This document shows positions 45,696 to 56,400 of a DNA stretch of 64,000 nucleotides, in pieces; the first letter of the stretch is position 1; every line of letters begins with the position of its first letter. Both the position numbers and the translations under genes were made by a program. The stretch is from Endozoicomonas sp. ISHI1 (lineage in GTDB: Bacteria; Pseudomonadota; Gammaproteobacteria; Pseudomonadales; Endozoicomonadaceae): assembly GCF_024606225.1 (NCBI RefSeq), contig NZ_JAGRPU010000013.1, positions 92,460 through 156,459 of the forward strand. Reading direction: 5' to 3'. Below the pieces are notes generated by a model that did no database searches, was not told the DNA's origin, and worked only from the letters and a program-made list of their open reading frames with translations.

Positions 45696-48600
45696 TTAAG
45701 CGTCCAATGATTCATAAATCGAATTCAAATTCACGCTGCTCAAAAATTCTCCGGCAATTTTTGTCAGCTCATCGGATTTGAGTACCAGAGCGTTACTGAC
45801 GTTGAGTGTCTGCTGCAAGAAAACATTGTCAACAGACTTCCCAAAATCACTAGAGGTATCAATTTCGGATATCATGGCATACAGTTCTTCTGGCGAGGAT
45901 GGATTATGAGCGCCATAGTTGTTTTTAATGCTCGTGTCCTCCCCGATGGTAGCTCTGGCCCAACAGAAGGTTAAGTGACCGGCTTTAGAGTGTGTCACTT
46001 CATACAGGTAATGACTGAAGGCCTGCCGAATCGCTTGCCTGCATTTGTCTCTTAAATTATGCAAAGGCTTTGTATCCTCCCGTGACAATTTAAGGGGTTT
46101 TAAAATGGCTCTGTGCTCGTTTTCAATATCAAGTTTTTTGTTCTCATAGTCTGTCTGCTGAGCTTGATATTCCTGATTGGAACGCATTGATTTTCCATAG
46201 ATTGTATGATGGAACTCACTCTTCAGATCATCCAGGGCGCAGTGAAGTTCATCTACAGCCTTGTTATATTGTTCGCTTTTTTCCAATAAATACTGTAAGT
46301 GCGGGCTGCTCTCAACTTTTCGTTGATACAGGGCTTCGACCTTTTCATTAAACGCTGTGTGGCGCCAGGAAGGTTGCCCCAGGATAATCACCGGACGCTG
46401 GTTCGCTTTGCCCGAGTTTAACTTTGGAAACGCAGGTTGATGCACCAGCATTCGTTCTATATTCGGAATGCCTCCGGGTTGGTCCGTCCAGGTGTTCTGT
46501 ATAGATGAGATGGTCATACTACCTTCAAGGAATGACGAAAACCCATCATGACCATGAGTGACGAACAAAGTGTCGCCTTTTCTCTTTTGGAAGTCTTTAT
46601 ACGCCAACTGCCACACCTGGCTATTTTTTTCTTTGGAGAAGAATTCCCTGTACCATTTTTTCAGACAATGGGCGGCTTTATCCTTCAGTTCATCGACACG
46701 GGTCAGACGCACCAATAGACTATGATGTTCATCAGCCTCCATAATGTGGCTCTTGTAGGTCGCCAGTGGATCCAGCCAACCCGATTCCAGAGCTTCAATG
46801 GCAAAGTGAATAACCGAAGGTATGGCTAAGTTACGGTATTTAAGTATATTTTGCATTGAGCGCAACCACTCGAGAGGGCTTGCTCCGGCCTCAACAACCA
46901 GTTTTGAATGGAGTAACTTGAGCTGTTCTGTGACCCGATCTTCGTCACTTTCGTATAATATTTTTCTTACTGCCTCTGACATGGGTTTAACAATACGACA
47001 ATCGTCTTCAATGATTACAGCGCCGACCAATGCCATCACATCCTTGCCCAATGCTTTTGTCTCCAGCAACTCTATGATTGAGACACCCATGGCAAAACTG
47101 GTTAAATCTTTTTGCAGCCAAAGGTTCCTTACCATTTCGGCAATACTTAAATGGGTTTCCGGCAATGCGCTATTTGTCTCAAGGGCTTTTTTCAGTTCCT
47201 CAGGACTCACATCACAGGCTTTGGCCAGGGTTTGCTGTTGTAATGAATCAGCCCCTTTCAGGAGAGTCTTAATCTTTCTCGTCTCAGTACTGGAAGCACT
47301 GACCATTTTGGTAGGCTGGAATTCGGGTGTAATTTCTGTTTTCCGTACTGGTGCTCCGTCCAAATCTACTGACTCCCAGGTTTGGCCTCCATCCACAGAA
47401 TACTCGGCAAAGCAGTGTCCAGCGTTATCAATTTGCCGACATGAAATCCCGAAATAACGACAAAAAGCAATGAAAACAGGCACGCGATGGCGACAGCTCC
47501 CTTGCCTTTGTGTTACGAGGAATTTGAAGAAATTCTTATGCTTCTCTGGTTTAGCCTTGCCGGTGAACTTCCGGCAATAGTTCGTGATCGTCTCAATTCG
47601 TTGCGTCGTGCCTCGCGCCTTTTTTAAGGCCCGCAAAAACCTCCGTACTTTGGATGATGGTTGTTCGGCAATGTTGTCAAACAGGCTGTTCAAAACTGTT
47701 TTCATACCTTCTGAACAACGGGTGTCAGGATGCGTTGATCGTTTTGGCCGGGCTTCTTTAGCAGGCGTTTTTTTGCCCGGTTTTCTGGTTTCCAGGACAT
47801 AAACACACCGAATACTCTGTTCAGCGTCAGCTGCCGGAACAGACAGTGTGTGAAGCCCGGTATATCGATCCCTGATCAGCGTAAATGCCAAATCGGGTTC
47901 TATACGCAGGGCCACGATGTAGTCGTTAGCCGTCAGGCTGGGCAATGCATATTGGCCATCGTCCGATGAGATGTCCAAGGTTGCCAGCGTTTGATCGCTG
48001 GCTAATGTCAGCTCCTGTCCATGTTCTGGTAGCCGGGTGGGCATGAGGCTTTCGACTCCATGAATGTGTTGATCTACCAAATCGATCAGTTCGACACTAC
48101 CCTCAGCAGAGACATCAATATCCCTGGCCCACTGGCGATGCATATGGGATGGATGGTTCCGGGTCTCAAAAATTTTATAAGCGCTAACTTGTGGCGTCTC
48201 CTCGTTCTCGTAGTTCGTTTCCCAATCCAATGTCATGGCCTGTTTTTCTTGGACTTGTGGGGTGTATTCTCCAGACTCGTCAACCCAATGGTTCAGCAGA
48301 TCATTCATCTGATGCCAGAACGCAGTCCACCATTTAGCGCCATGGGCGTTCCATGCTTCTATGCGCTTATCAGCCTCCCGAAGATAAGGTTGGGAAGCTG
48401 GCATTTTCAACGTTAGTTTCTGTTCTTTCGTCAGGGAGAATAAGCCATTAGCGTCCATGCCCACCTGGCCAAATTCATGATCAAACCAGCGTTGCTGCCA
48501 GTGTCGGTAAAGTGCCTGGGTGAGAATATCGTCCGACTCGTCCGGATTCAGGGAAAGACCCGACGCCTGCCATCTGGCCTCAGCCACTCTCTTGATAATT

Positions 48601-51600
48601 TCTGTTCTGGCTTCCTCTTCATTCAGATCCGCCTTAACACGAATTTCATGGCGTTTTTCATCGATACTGTTGAAATCACTGCGGCGTACCAACCACGGAC
48701 GATCAATGCCCGATACCGTTTGGTTGAACCATTCGCAAAGTCCAGAATCAAGCGCACTGTTATTCACGACAAGAGTTGATGACTCTGGCAGTACTTCCAG
48801 CGATGTTTTTGCGGCCATCAGGTAAAGCCGATAGTGCTGATTGAGGCATTGATGAAGTCCGTTTTCGCTAAAATCGCCTCCCCGGATGACGGCCCTGGCC
48901 ACATTCTGTAAATCAAGGCTGGTCGGCTGCAACGGCAGTTTTTTCCGTTGCAGGTAAGCCCTCAAACGACAATGTTCCTTAGTCAGCTGTTCAGCCAGAA
49001 TTTTCCCCTGCGGGTTCTTTGGCAACACTTTCTCGGCAATGGTTTGCAATTCTGCCGGACTGTACTGCCGAATAGGCAAATGCCGGAAACGCCCTTTCAG
49101 CGCCGGTGATAATGGTTTTCGCCCGCTGTACTCGGGTGGGTTGATGGTGGCGAACAGGTGGAAACCGGGATGAGCGTCACCGGCCAGAATATCGTTTAAC
49201 TCTCCTTCCAGATGCTGGCTGTCAATCAGATTCATTTCCGAGATGACCACAATGCCGCCATGCACTTTAGCCGTCTGGATCTTTTCACACACTTTGTCCC
49301 AGGAACAATCACAGGCGTTCAGGGGAAAGACCTTCGGCATGGATTCTCTCCGTTGCTCAGTCTGCTGTTTGACGCTTTGAATCATCAGGTTCAGGATGGC
49401 ATCCTTGCCCCGTCCAGCCGGACCTTCAATCAGCGTCGCCTGACGACCGTCGTGTTTTTTGCCGAGATGATAAGCCTGCTGACACCGACTTAGATCCTGT
49501 CCAAGCCGCTGCACCAGCTCATGGACTGCCGATCCGGAGGTATCAAAATCAGGCCGGTTTTGTTCGGTGAATGTTTTGAAGGACTGCTGTATATGGTGCA
49601 GGGTAGTCTGATTATGAACTTTGCTGCTCAGGGTGTTGTCCGGGTCGTAACGGACAGCAAACCAGATTTCCAGTGCTGTCAGGGCATCCTGATGCGCTTC
49701 GCCGATTTCGGGACCCAGTACATCCCGAAAACTTTGCCGGATCAAACCGTTGATTTGTTTGTAGGTAACACTGTCGTTTACGGGTAGCGCACGATCAAGA
49801 TACCAACCCACCCAACTGCATATATCCGTTAAATCTCTCGGGGTAAAGGCATGCTCTGGCAACAGTTCCTGATAATATTGCCAAAGAGTCATCACGCTCT
49901 CACTGGTAATGTGTGCAATGTCGTTTATTTGAGAGTCCGGCAGGTGCCGTTGTAATTGCTTAACCAGAGCCGGTTCCACCACCCTGTCCCGAAGGAAAGC
50001 CTGGTCCAAAGGTGGGTAATAAGCCATAGGCAGTTTCTCTTTCAGGGTCGGATCCAGCTGGCGTCCGGCATAATGATCCGGGTTACCGGTGAGAATGACC
50101 CGGTGTTTTGAGCTAACCTTGACAGGGTGGCCATTCACATAGATACAGGGTTCCGGTTCCCATAAGCCGTTTAATGACGCCAGCAATCCGGTTTTGGCCA
50201 GGTTCGCTTCATCGAGTACCAGAGTGAGATAGTGTCCGTCTTTGTCGGGTGTCCTGGCCCATTCCATCAGCATCCGGTTTTGCTGTTCCGTAGAGCGGTC
50301 ACCATCGGGGTGTTCTTGCCACTGCCAGCGTTGCATCAGGGTCTGTTCGCTGTCAGAAGGCCCAAGGGACAGCACTGAAGCCTCTCCCGAAGCCTCTGCC
50401 ATTCTGGCAGAAAAGTAACTTTTCCCGGTGCCGGTTTCTCCTTGCACGAATATAACGGGAGAGTCTGCTAACCGGTCATGGAGTCGTGATAATCGACGAC
50501 TTTCACGATCCTTCTGATTAGTCGAGCCGTGATAAAGATCGTCCGCCAGCGCTGACATGGGCTGATCGGCAGAACCTTGCCATTCCAGTGATTGAGACAG
50601 TCGGTTTTCTATGTATTCAATTCGCTCAATGCGTTCTTCGTCAGGGTTCTCTGCGTCATGTTCTCTTCTGGCCATGTGAAAACAATCAGTGGCCAGAGCG
50701 AGAATGGCATCGGACCGCGTCTGCCCTGGTGACAAAGGTAACTGCCAACCAGAAGCCAGTGCATCTTGCAAACGTTTGATCTGTCTTGATGGCCTGATGG
50801 CTAACCGTAGACGGGGCGCTGCTGCCGGATCGACCTGCAACTGATGCGCCATTGCCTGACGTTGTTGTTCAGGCGCATGAGCCACGATCATGGCACAGAA
50901 CCTGCCCAGAACTTCTTTTTCATCACACTTTGAAAATGGTTTTTCATAAGACAGTTGAAATGGGCAGTCCTTAAATAACCGCGGGTCAAAAACTCGGGCC
51001 AGTGGCCATAGGTTTTGCTTCACAAACGTTCTGTCCAGCCGCAGGGAACCGTTGATGATGGCAGTTAACTGATCCGGGTCCACCGAGGGAGGGGGATGCT
51101 CATCCGGCTTTTTACAAGCATCCGGCAGTATCCACCAACAAGCCACTTTCATAAAATCCCGCACTACCGGATTCTGTCGGGTGCCATGGGTGATGACGCT
51201 GTTAATGGCCTTGCGCCAGTGGCGGGGCAGGAGTTTTGGGGAGTGGTCAACCTGCTGTGCTCGCCGGGCAGTCAGTATCAGGTTATTCAGCAACCCTTCG
51301 GTCATTTCAGGCAGTGGGTTACAGAGGTGGGCAGGTACGGTTTTAAACGCATCGTAAAGTTGGTGAAGTGCCTGTTCGGGCAGCTCGGTTCGGGGGATAT
51401 CGTGCCGGTCCCCATTGATATCCCAGATATCCACCTCAGGACACGGTTTGCCCGTGGTGATCATCGAACGCCATACTGAAGATGGGCTTTTTGCAGACTC
51501 AGGCCAGACAACGGTGACCTGGGCTTGTGGGTACGCCTGTAATTGACCATTCACCAACAGAGGTTGCCCGATAACCAGAGGTTCCAGAAGCTCCTGAAGC

Positions 51601-53237
51601 GTTGGATTACTCTCCAGTCCCCGCATGACGACCGGCTTGCCAGAGGTTAATGCTTCCTGTAAGCCACTCTGATGCCGTCCAAAATGTGCCTTTTGTTCCG
51701 AGGTAATACGGAGGTTATCAAACAGCTGGCTGAGACGGGTCTGTTCATTGACCTGAATGACCAGGGGGGCTTTCTGATAATGATTGATCCAGTGGCTGGC
51801 CTGAGCTTGTTGCTGATACGTGACGGTATTAAAAACGGCCTGATCTCTCATTGAGTACTCATCGCTTTCTCTCAATCCCAGGGGTTTTGGCTGCCGTTTT
51901 GTCTGAGCCACCTGAAGTCGGGGCTTCAGGCCGGTCGTCTCGCGAATCGTCTGCAGTGAACCCAGCAAACAAAACCAGAGTGCCTCAGTGAGGGGAGACG
52001 TTACGGTGACGACACCGCCCGCCAGAACTTGTTCCAACAGACGGGTGTTAGGGACGGCATGGCCTTCCGGGGCAATAGCAATCGGGCCCAGCCAATCCCT
52101 GATATTACTCTGGTTAATGATGATTGTTTTTTGTGCTGCGTGCTCTTTATCACCTTCTTTGTCGCAAAAGCAGGACAGGCTTTGGAACAGTGAATGAAGC
52201 TCGGTATTCTCCACCGGCATCTGATAAAACTGAACATCGTCGGGTAACTGGCAGATCCCCCCATTGCTCTCAAAGCGCTTTTGCGCCAGCATCTGTCGAA
52301 TGGTCTGTTCAAAGGCCAGATCCTGCCAGTCGGCTCCTTTCAGGATCACCTTTTGTCCGGCCCTCAATGACTCAAACCTGCCGGGGATGTGCTGAATTCG
52401 CCCCTGTTGATCCACTCCGGGGCCGCCCAGCAGCAACTGTCGCCAGTTACTGTGTATATGGCAGTCAATTAAAACGGTATTGTCGTCATCCATAGCACTT
52501 TCGCTACCGGGAAGCTCGGGCAATAGCGGAGGAACCTCATTGAGGTCCATCGTTGAATCATCACCGGTCTGTGGATCGAACTGCCAGATATTTCCCGGTC
52601 GATTAATTCGCCGCCAGAAATCAGCGCCCGGAGCACCACTGGCCTGACCAACTGGTGCCAACTGTTCAGGGGCTGCCAGAACCACCAGAGCAACATGCTC
52701 TCCCAGAGGACGTTTCTTCTGACTGACTTTGTCGAACAAACAGGGGTTATCGGGGTCCAGCAGATCGTTAAATTTTGGCAGATCGTCGCTGGTGAGCTTG
52801 CGGATGTCCATCACCAGAGTGAGCGGCTGTGACCCTTCAAACAACTTGCCTGAACGCAGGCTGTGTCGACCATCGGCGGCAATACTCAATCGGCTCACCA
52901 GGTTAGCCTGTGAGAGGTCATCAGGATGGGAAACAAGAATGACATCCTGATGTCCATCGCCGGTCCGGGCGTCTAAAAGCTGTCGAACCTCATCATCACT
53001 GCCGACAAAACGAAAGTCGAAGGACTGAGGGGCTTGTTGGAGCGAGCAGTCCATTGACGATACGGTTCTCGCTTTCTCAGGCATCGTTACCGGAGGGGAC
53101 GATCTATTGAGTTCGGGCGTTACGTCAATGCAGGCTTCGACAGTCTTTTCTGACGATAACTCCAGCTTTGCTACCTTGGCTGGTACGCTATTACCAGAAA
53201 CGGGTTTCTTTACTTCCCCAACAATCCGGCCATCCAT
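45696..53237 (-). CDS. Giant tandem-AAA+ ATPase with transglutaminase-like domain, coiled-coil insert (copy H)
   Basis: 2,513 residues from ATG at 53237; AAGGAG lies 11 nt upstream and a second purine run AAAGG 6 nt upstream. First P-loop at 50418-50441 (residue 933), second-module GPAGRGKD at 49401-49424 (residue 1272, followed by AILNL where others have ATLNL), transglutaminase-like C1915, H1941, D1958. The linker is the shortest of all (SGEYTPQVQEKQAMTLD). A coiled-coil-like insert at about 46085-46285, rich in Gln/Glu/Lys, sits at the same place as the unrelated-looking insert of copy E. Conserved KASGQ after the first P-loop is EASGE here. The site aligned to the pseudo-P-loop reads GQPSWRHT. 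Confidence 0.92.
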   Translation of the reverse strand: MDGRIVGEVKKPVSGNSVPAKVAKLELSSEKTVEACIDVTPELNRSSPPVTMPEKARTVSSMDCSLQQAPQSFDFRFVGSDDEVRQLLDARTGDGHQDVILVSHPDDLSQANLVSRLSIAADGRHSLRSGKLFEGSQPLTLVMDIRKLTSDDLPKFNDLLDPDNPCLFDKVSQKKRPLGEHVALVVLAAPEQLAPVGQASGAPGADFWRRINRPGNIWQFDPQTGDDSTMDLNEVPPLLPELPGSESAMDDDNTVLIDCHIHSNWRQLLLGGPGVDQQGRIQHIPGRFESLRAGQKVILKGADWQDLAFEQTIRQMLAQKRFESNGGICQLPDDVQFYQMPVENTELHSLFQSLSCFCDKEGDKEHAAQKTIIINQSNIRDWLGPIAIAPEGHAVPNTRLLEQVLAGGVVTVTSPLTEALWFCLLGSLQTIRETTGLKPRLQVAQTKRQPKPLGLRESDEYSMRDQAVFNTVTYQQQAQASHWINHYQKAPLVIQVNEQTRLSQLFDNLRITSEQKAHFGRHQSGLQEALTSGKPVVMRGLESNPTLQELLEPLVIGQPLLVNGQLQAYPQAQVTVVWPESAKSPSSVWRSMITTGKPCPEVDIWDINGDRHDIPRTELPEQALHQLYDAFKTVPAHLCNPLPEMTEGLLNNLILTARRAQQVDHSPKLLPRHWRKAINSVITHGTRQNPVVRDFMKVACWWILPDACKKPDEHPPPSVDPDQLTAIINGSLRLDRTFVKQNLWPLARVFDPRLFKDCPFQLSYEKPFSKCDEKEVLGRFCAMIVAHAPEQQRQAMAHQLQVDPAAAPRLRLAIRPSRQIKRLQDALASGWQLPLSPGQTRSDAILALATDCFHMARREHDAENPDEERIERIEYIENRLSQSLEWQGSADQPMSALADDLYHGSTNQKDRESRRLSRLHDRLADSPVIFVQGETGTGKSYFSARMAEASGEASVLSLGPSDSEQTLMQRWQWQEHPDGDRSTEQQNRMLMEWARTPDKDGHYLTLVLDEANLAKTGLLASLNGLWEPEPCIYVNGHPVKVSSKHRVILTGNPDHYAGRQLDPTLKEKLPMAYYPPLDQAFLRDRVVEPALVKQLQRHLPDSQINDIAHITSESVMTLWQYYQELLPEHAFTPRDLTDICSWVGWYLDRALPVNDSVTYKQINGLIRQSFRDVLGPEIGEAHQDALTALEIWFAVRYDPDNTLSSKVHNQTTLHHIQQSFKTFTEQNRPDFDTSGSAVHELVQRLGQDLSRCQQAYHLGKKHDGRQATLIEGPAGRGKDAILNLMIQSVKQQTEQRRESMPKVFPLNACDCSWDKVCEKIQTAKVHGGIVVISEMNLIDSQHLEGELNDILAGDAHPGFHLFATINPPEYSGRKPLSPALKGRFRHLPIRQYSPAELQTIAEKVLPKNPQGKILAEQLTKEHCRLRAYLQRKKLPLQPTSLDLQNVARAVIRGGDFSENGLHQCLNQHYRLYLMAAKTSLEVLPESSTLVVNNSALDSGLCEWFNQTVSGIDRPWLVRRSDFNSIDEKRHEIRVKADLNEEEARTEIIKRVAEARWQASGLSLNPDESDDILTQALYRHWQQRWFDHEFGQVGMDANGLFSLTKEQKLTLKMPASQPYLREADKRIEAWNAHGAKWWTAFWHQMNDLLNHWVDESGEYTPQVQEKQAMTLDWETNYENEETPQVSAYKIFETRNHPSHMHRQWARDIDVSAEGSVELIDLVDQHIHGVESLMPTRLPEHGQELTLASDQTLATLDISSDDGQYALPSLTANDYIVALRIEPDLAFTLIRDRYTGLHTLSVPAADAEQSIRCVYVLETRKPGKKTPAKEARPKRSTHPDTRCSEGMKTVLNSLFDNIAEQPSSKVRRFLRALKKARGTTQRIETITNYCRKFTGKAKPEKHKNFFKFLVTQRQGSCRHRVPVFIAFCRYFGISCRQIDNAGHCFAEYSVDGGQTWESVDLDGAPVRKTEITPEFQPTKMVSASSTETRKIKTLLKGADSLQQQTLAKACDVSPEELKKALETNSALPETHLSIAEMVRNLWLQKDLTSFAMGVSIIELLETKALGKDVMALVGAVIIEDDCRIVKPMSEAVRKILYESDEDRVTEQLKLLHSKLVVEAGASPLEWLRSMQNILKYRNLAIPSVIHFAIEALESGWLDPLATYKSHIMEADEHHSLLVRLTRVDELKDKAAHCLKKWYREFFSKEKNSQVWQLAYKDFQKRKGDTLFVTHGHDGFSSFLEGSMTISSIQNTWTDQPGGIPNIERMLVHQPAFPKLNSGKANQRPVIILGQPSWRHTAFNEKVEALYQRKVESSPHLQYLLEKSEQYNKAVDELHCALDDLKSEFHHTIYGKSMRSNQEYQAQQTDYENKKLDIENEHRAILKPLKLSREDTKPLHNLRDKCRQAIRQAFSHYLYEVTHSKAGHLTFCWARATIGEDTSIKNNYGAHNPSSPEELYAMISEIDTSSDFGKSVDNVFLQQTLNVSNALVLKSDELTKIAGEFLSSVNLNSIYESLDA

Positions 53238-53270
53238 AGTCAACCTTTCTCCTTAAATCTGAAGGACTGC

Positions 53271-53325
53271 ATTGAAACTGTTTGATTGTTTGACCTTCGG
53301 ATAGGAAGAAAGTTCTATTTGAATG
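53271..53325 (-). promoter_or_regulatory. Conserved upstream element of copy H
   Basis: CAAATAGAACTTTCTTCCTA then TCCGAAGGTCAAACAATCAA in gene direction; two bases of the spacer core differ (TATCCG for TGTCTG). Followed by CAATGCAGTCCTTCAGAT as in the other copies. Confidence 0.5.
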
Positions 53326-53429
53326 GTTACCTGCAATCCCTTGAAGGAAGTCAGCGATCTCGAAAAAAGACCCATTGGCTGTCGCCGCACAACTGCGTGG
53401 ATGCAGGAGCAATGGCCGTGTAGGGCAGA

Positions 53430-56400
53430 CTATTCCCAGTCAGTCCACAGAGATTGGTTATCCAATGCGTCACAAAGCGAATTCAAATTCACGCTGTTCA
53501 CAAACTCCCTGGCAATTTTTTTCAGCTCATAGGGTTTGAGCACCAGAGCATTACTGGCGTTTTGAGCCTGCTTTAAAAAGCAGGCATCCTTACGCGAGTG
53601 CTCAAAAACGTAAGAACTATTAATTTGAGTCATCATGGCATACAGCTCTTTTCGTGAGGATGGGTCATGAGAGCCATAGCTGCAAAGCTCCGACGAAGTC
53701 CTGAAGGATGCATGGCCCCAGCAATACATTAAACGACCACCCTTTGAGAGGGTCACGTCATACAGGTAATGAGTGAAAGCCTGCTGAATCGCTTGCCAAC
53801 ATCTATGCCTCAGCTTCTTTCTCACCTGTGACACAAAAAAGGAATTCACTTCGGTATTTTCCAATAACTGCTTCAAGTCAGGGCTGGTGTTAACTTTTCG
53901 TTGAAACAGGGTTTCGTGCTTTTCCTTTATCGCTCGGGCGTTCCAGTCAGGCCCCCCCACGATAATCACCGGACGCCGGTTCATCTTACCCGAGTTTAAC
54001 TGCTCAAACGCCGGATCATGCACCAACATTCGTTCTATATTCGGAACGCCCTCAGGTTCGTCCGTCCAGACGATCTGTATGGATGGATCGACAATGTCAT
54101 TTTCAAGGAGTGGCGAACTCCCATCATGACAATGAGTGATGAAGAAGGTGTCATTTTTTTTCTTTTGGAAGTTTTCGTAGGCTAACTGCCATACCTGGCT
54201 ATTTTTTTCCCTGGACAAAAATTTCCTGTACCACATTTTCAGGCAGTGGGTGGCTTTAGCCTTCAGTTCATCGATGCTTTCAAGAGCCCACAAAAGCTGC
54301 CAATGTTCTTCGGGATTCTCAATACGGTCATCGCAGGTCGGCAGTGGGTCCAGCCAACCCAATGTCAGGGCTTCATCGGCAAGGCGAATAACCGGGGGGG
54401 TCTCCAGGTCACTCTTTGACAACATATCCACCATTGAATTCAACCACTGTTGAGGGTTTGCTCCGCCCTGAACAATCATTTTTGAATGCAATGGCTTGAG
54501 CAGTTCAGTGACCTGAACTTCGTCACCGTCGGCTAATATTTGCTGTACTGCCTCCGACATCGGTTTGTAGATACGGGTATTATAATAACGGCCGTAACGC
54601 ACATTACCGACTAATGCCTTCTCGTCAGAACTCAATGTGTCTGTCTCCAGCGACTCTAACATTGAGACACCGGTTGCAAAACCGGTTACATCTTTTCTGT
54701 CCCAGAGATTCCTTACTATTCCGGAGTTACTCAGATCATCGGTGACGGGTAATGCACCGCCTGTTTCAAGGGCTGTGTTCAGTTCCTCAAGGCTAATGCC
54801 ACAGGCTTCAGCCAGAGCTTGCTGTTGTGCTGAATCAGCCCCTTTAAAGAGTTTCTTAATCCTCTTTGATTCGCCGCCAGAACCACTGACCCGCTTGGTG
54901 GGTTGGAACTTGGACAGGATTTCTGTTGCCTCGACAGGTGCCCCGCCCAAATCCACGAACTTCCAGGTTTGGCCTCCGTCAACGGAACACTCTGCAAAGG
55001 CATGATCACGGTTAATAATTTGCCGACATGGAATCCCAAAATAACGACAAAAAGCAACAAAAACAGGCGCACGATGACGGCAGCTACCTTGCCGCCGTGT
55101 TACCAGGAAGTGAAATAAATTTGCACCGTACTCTGGTGCAGCATTACCGGAGAACTGTTGGCAATAGTGCTCGATTGCATTAATTCGTTGCTCTGGGTCT
55201 TTAGCGTTTTCTATTGTCTCTAAAAGTTGCTTTACTTCACACGACAGTTCGTCGATGTGCCTAAAGCGCCTGAACAGTTTCTCCAATACTGTTTTCATAC
55301 CTTCGGAGCAGCGGGCGTCAAAACGGTTTGATGCTTCTGACCAGGCTTCTTCAACAGATGTTTTTTCGCGCGGTTTCCGCTGTTCTACGACATAAGCAAA
55401 TTGAATATTCTGGTTGTCTTCGGCCTCTGCAACATACAGCGTGTGAAGTCCGGTATATCGATCTCTGATCAGAGTGTATGGCAAATCGGGCTTCATGCGC
55501 AGGGCCACGATATAGTCGTCAGGCGTCAGGCTGGGCAATGCATATCGACCATTGTCTGATGCCCAGTCAAAGGTCGCCAGTGTTTGATCGCTCGCTAATG
55601 TTACTTCCTGATCAGGCCCTGATAACCGGGCCGGTGAGAGAACTTCGGCCCCCTGCATGTGTTGATCATTAATATCGATGAGTTTGACATCACCCTCAGG
55701 AGACACATAAACATCCTTTGCCCACCAACGATACATCCCGGAAGGAAGGCCCGGCCTCTCAAAAATTATATAACTGTCAGCTTGTGGCTTACCCCGGTGC
55801 TCATAGCGTGTTCTCCGGTCCAATGCCGGAGCCTCTTCCTCGTGGTCTTCCGGATTGTATTTTTCAGGAGCGTTACCATCGCCGGTAGTTAACGCTTCCT
55901 TAATCGATTGTGGCTCATGGCACGTGCTCTGATCCAATGCCGGAGCCTGTCCCTCCCGGACTTTTGCAGCCCGCTCTTCGTCAATATAATCGTCAAACAG
56001 ATGGCTCGGCAGATCACTCAGCTGATGCCAAAACGCTGGCCACAATTGAACCGTATTGGAATTCCATGCACTTATGCGCCGGTCAGCCTCCTGAAGGTAG
56101 GGCTGATTAGCCGATAATGTCAGTGTTTGTTGCTGTTCTTCCGTCATGGGGAGTACGCTATTGGCTTCTACGCCCGTGCGGCTGAATTGATGATTAAACC
56201 AGCCTTGCTGCCAGTGTCGGTAAAGTGCCCCGATGAGAAAATCATCCGACTCATTCGGCTTCAGGGGAAGACCGGATGCCTGCCACCTGGCCTGAACCAC
56301 CCTCTTGATGATTTCGGTTTTGATCTCTTCTTCGGTCTGATGAGTGTTAATACAAATTTCGTGGTTTTGTTCATCAATACTGTTGAGGTCACTGCGTCGT

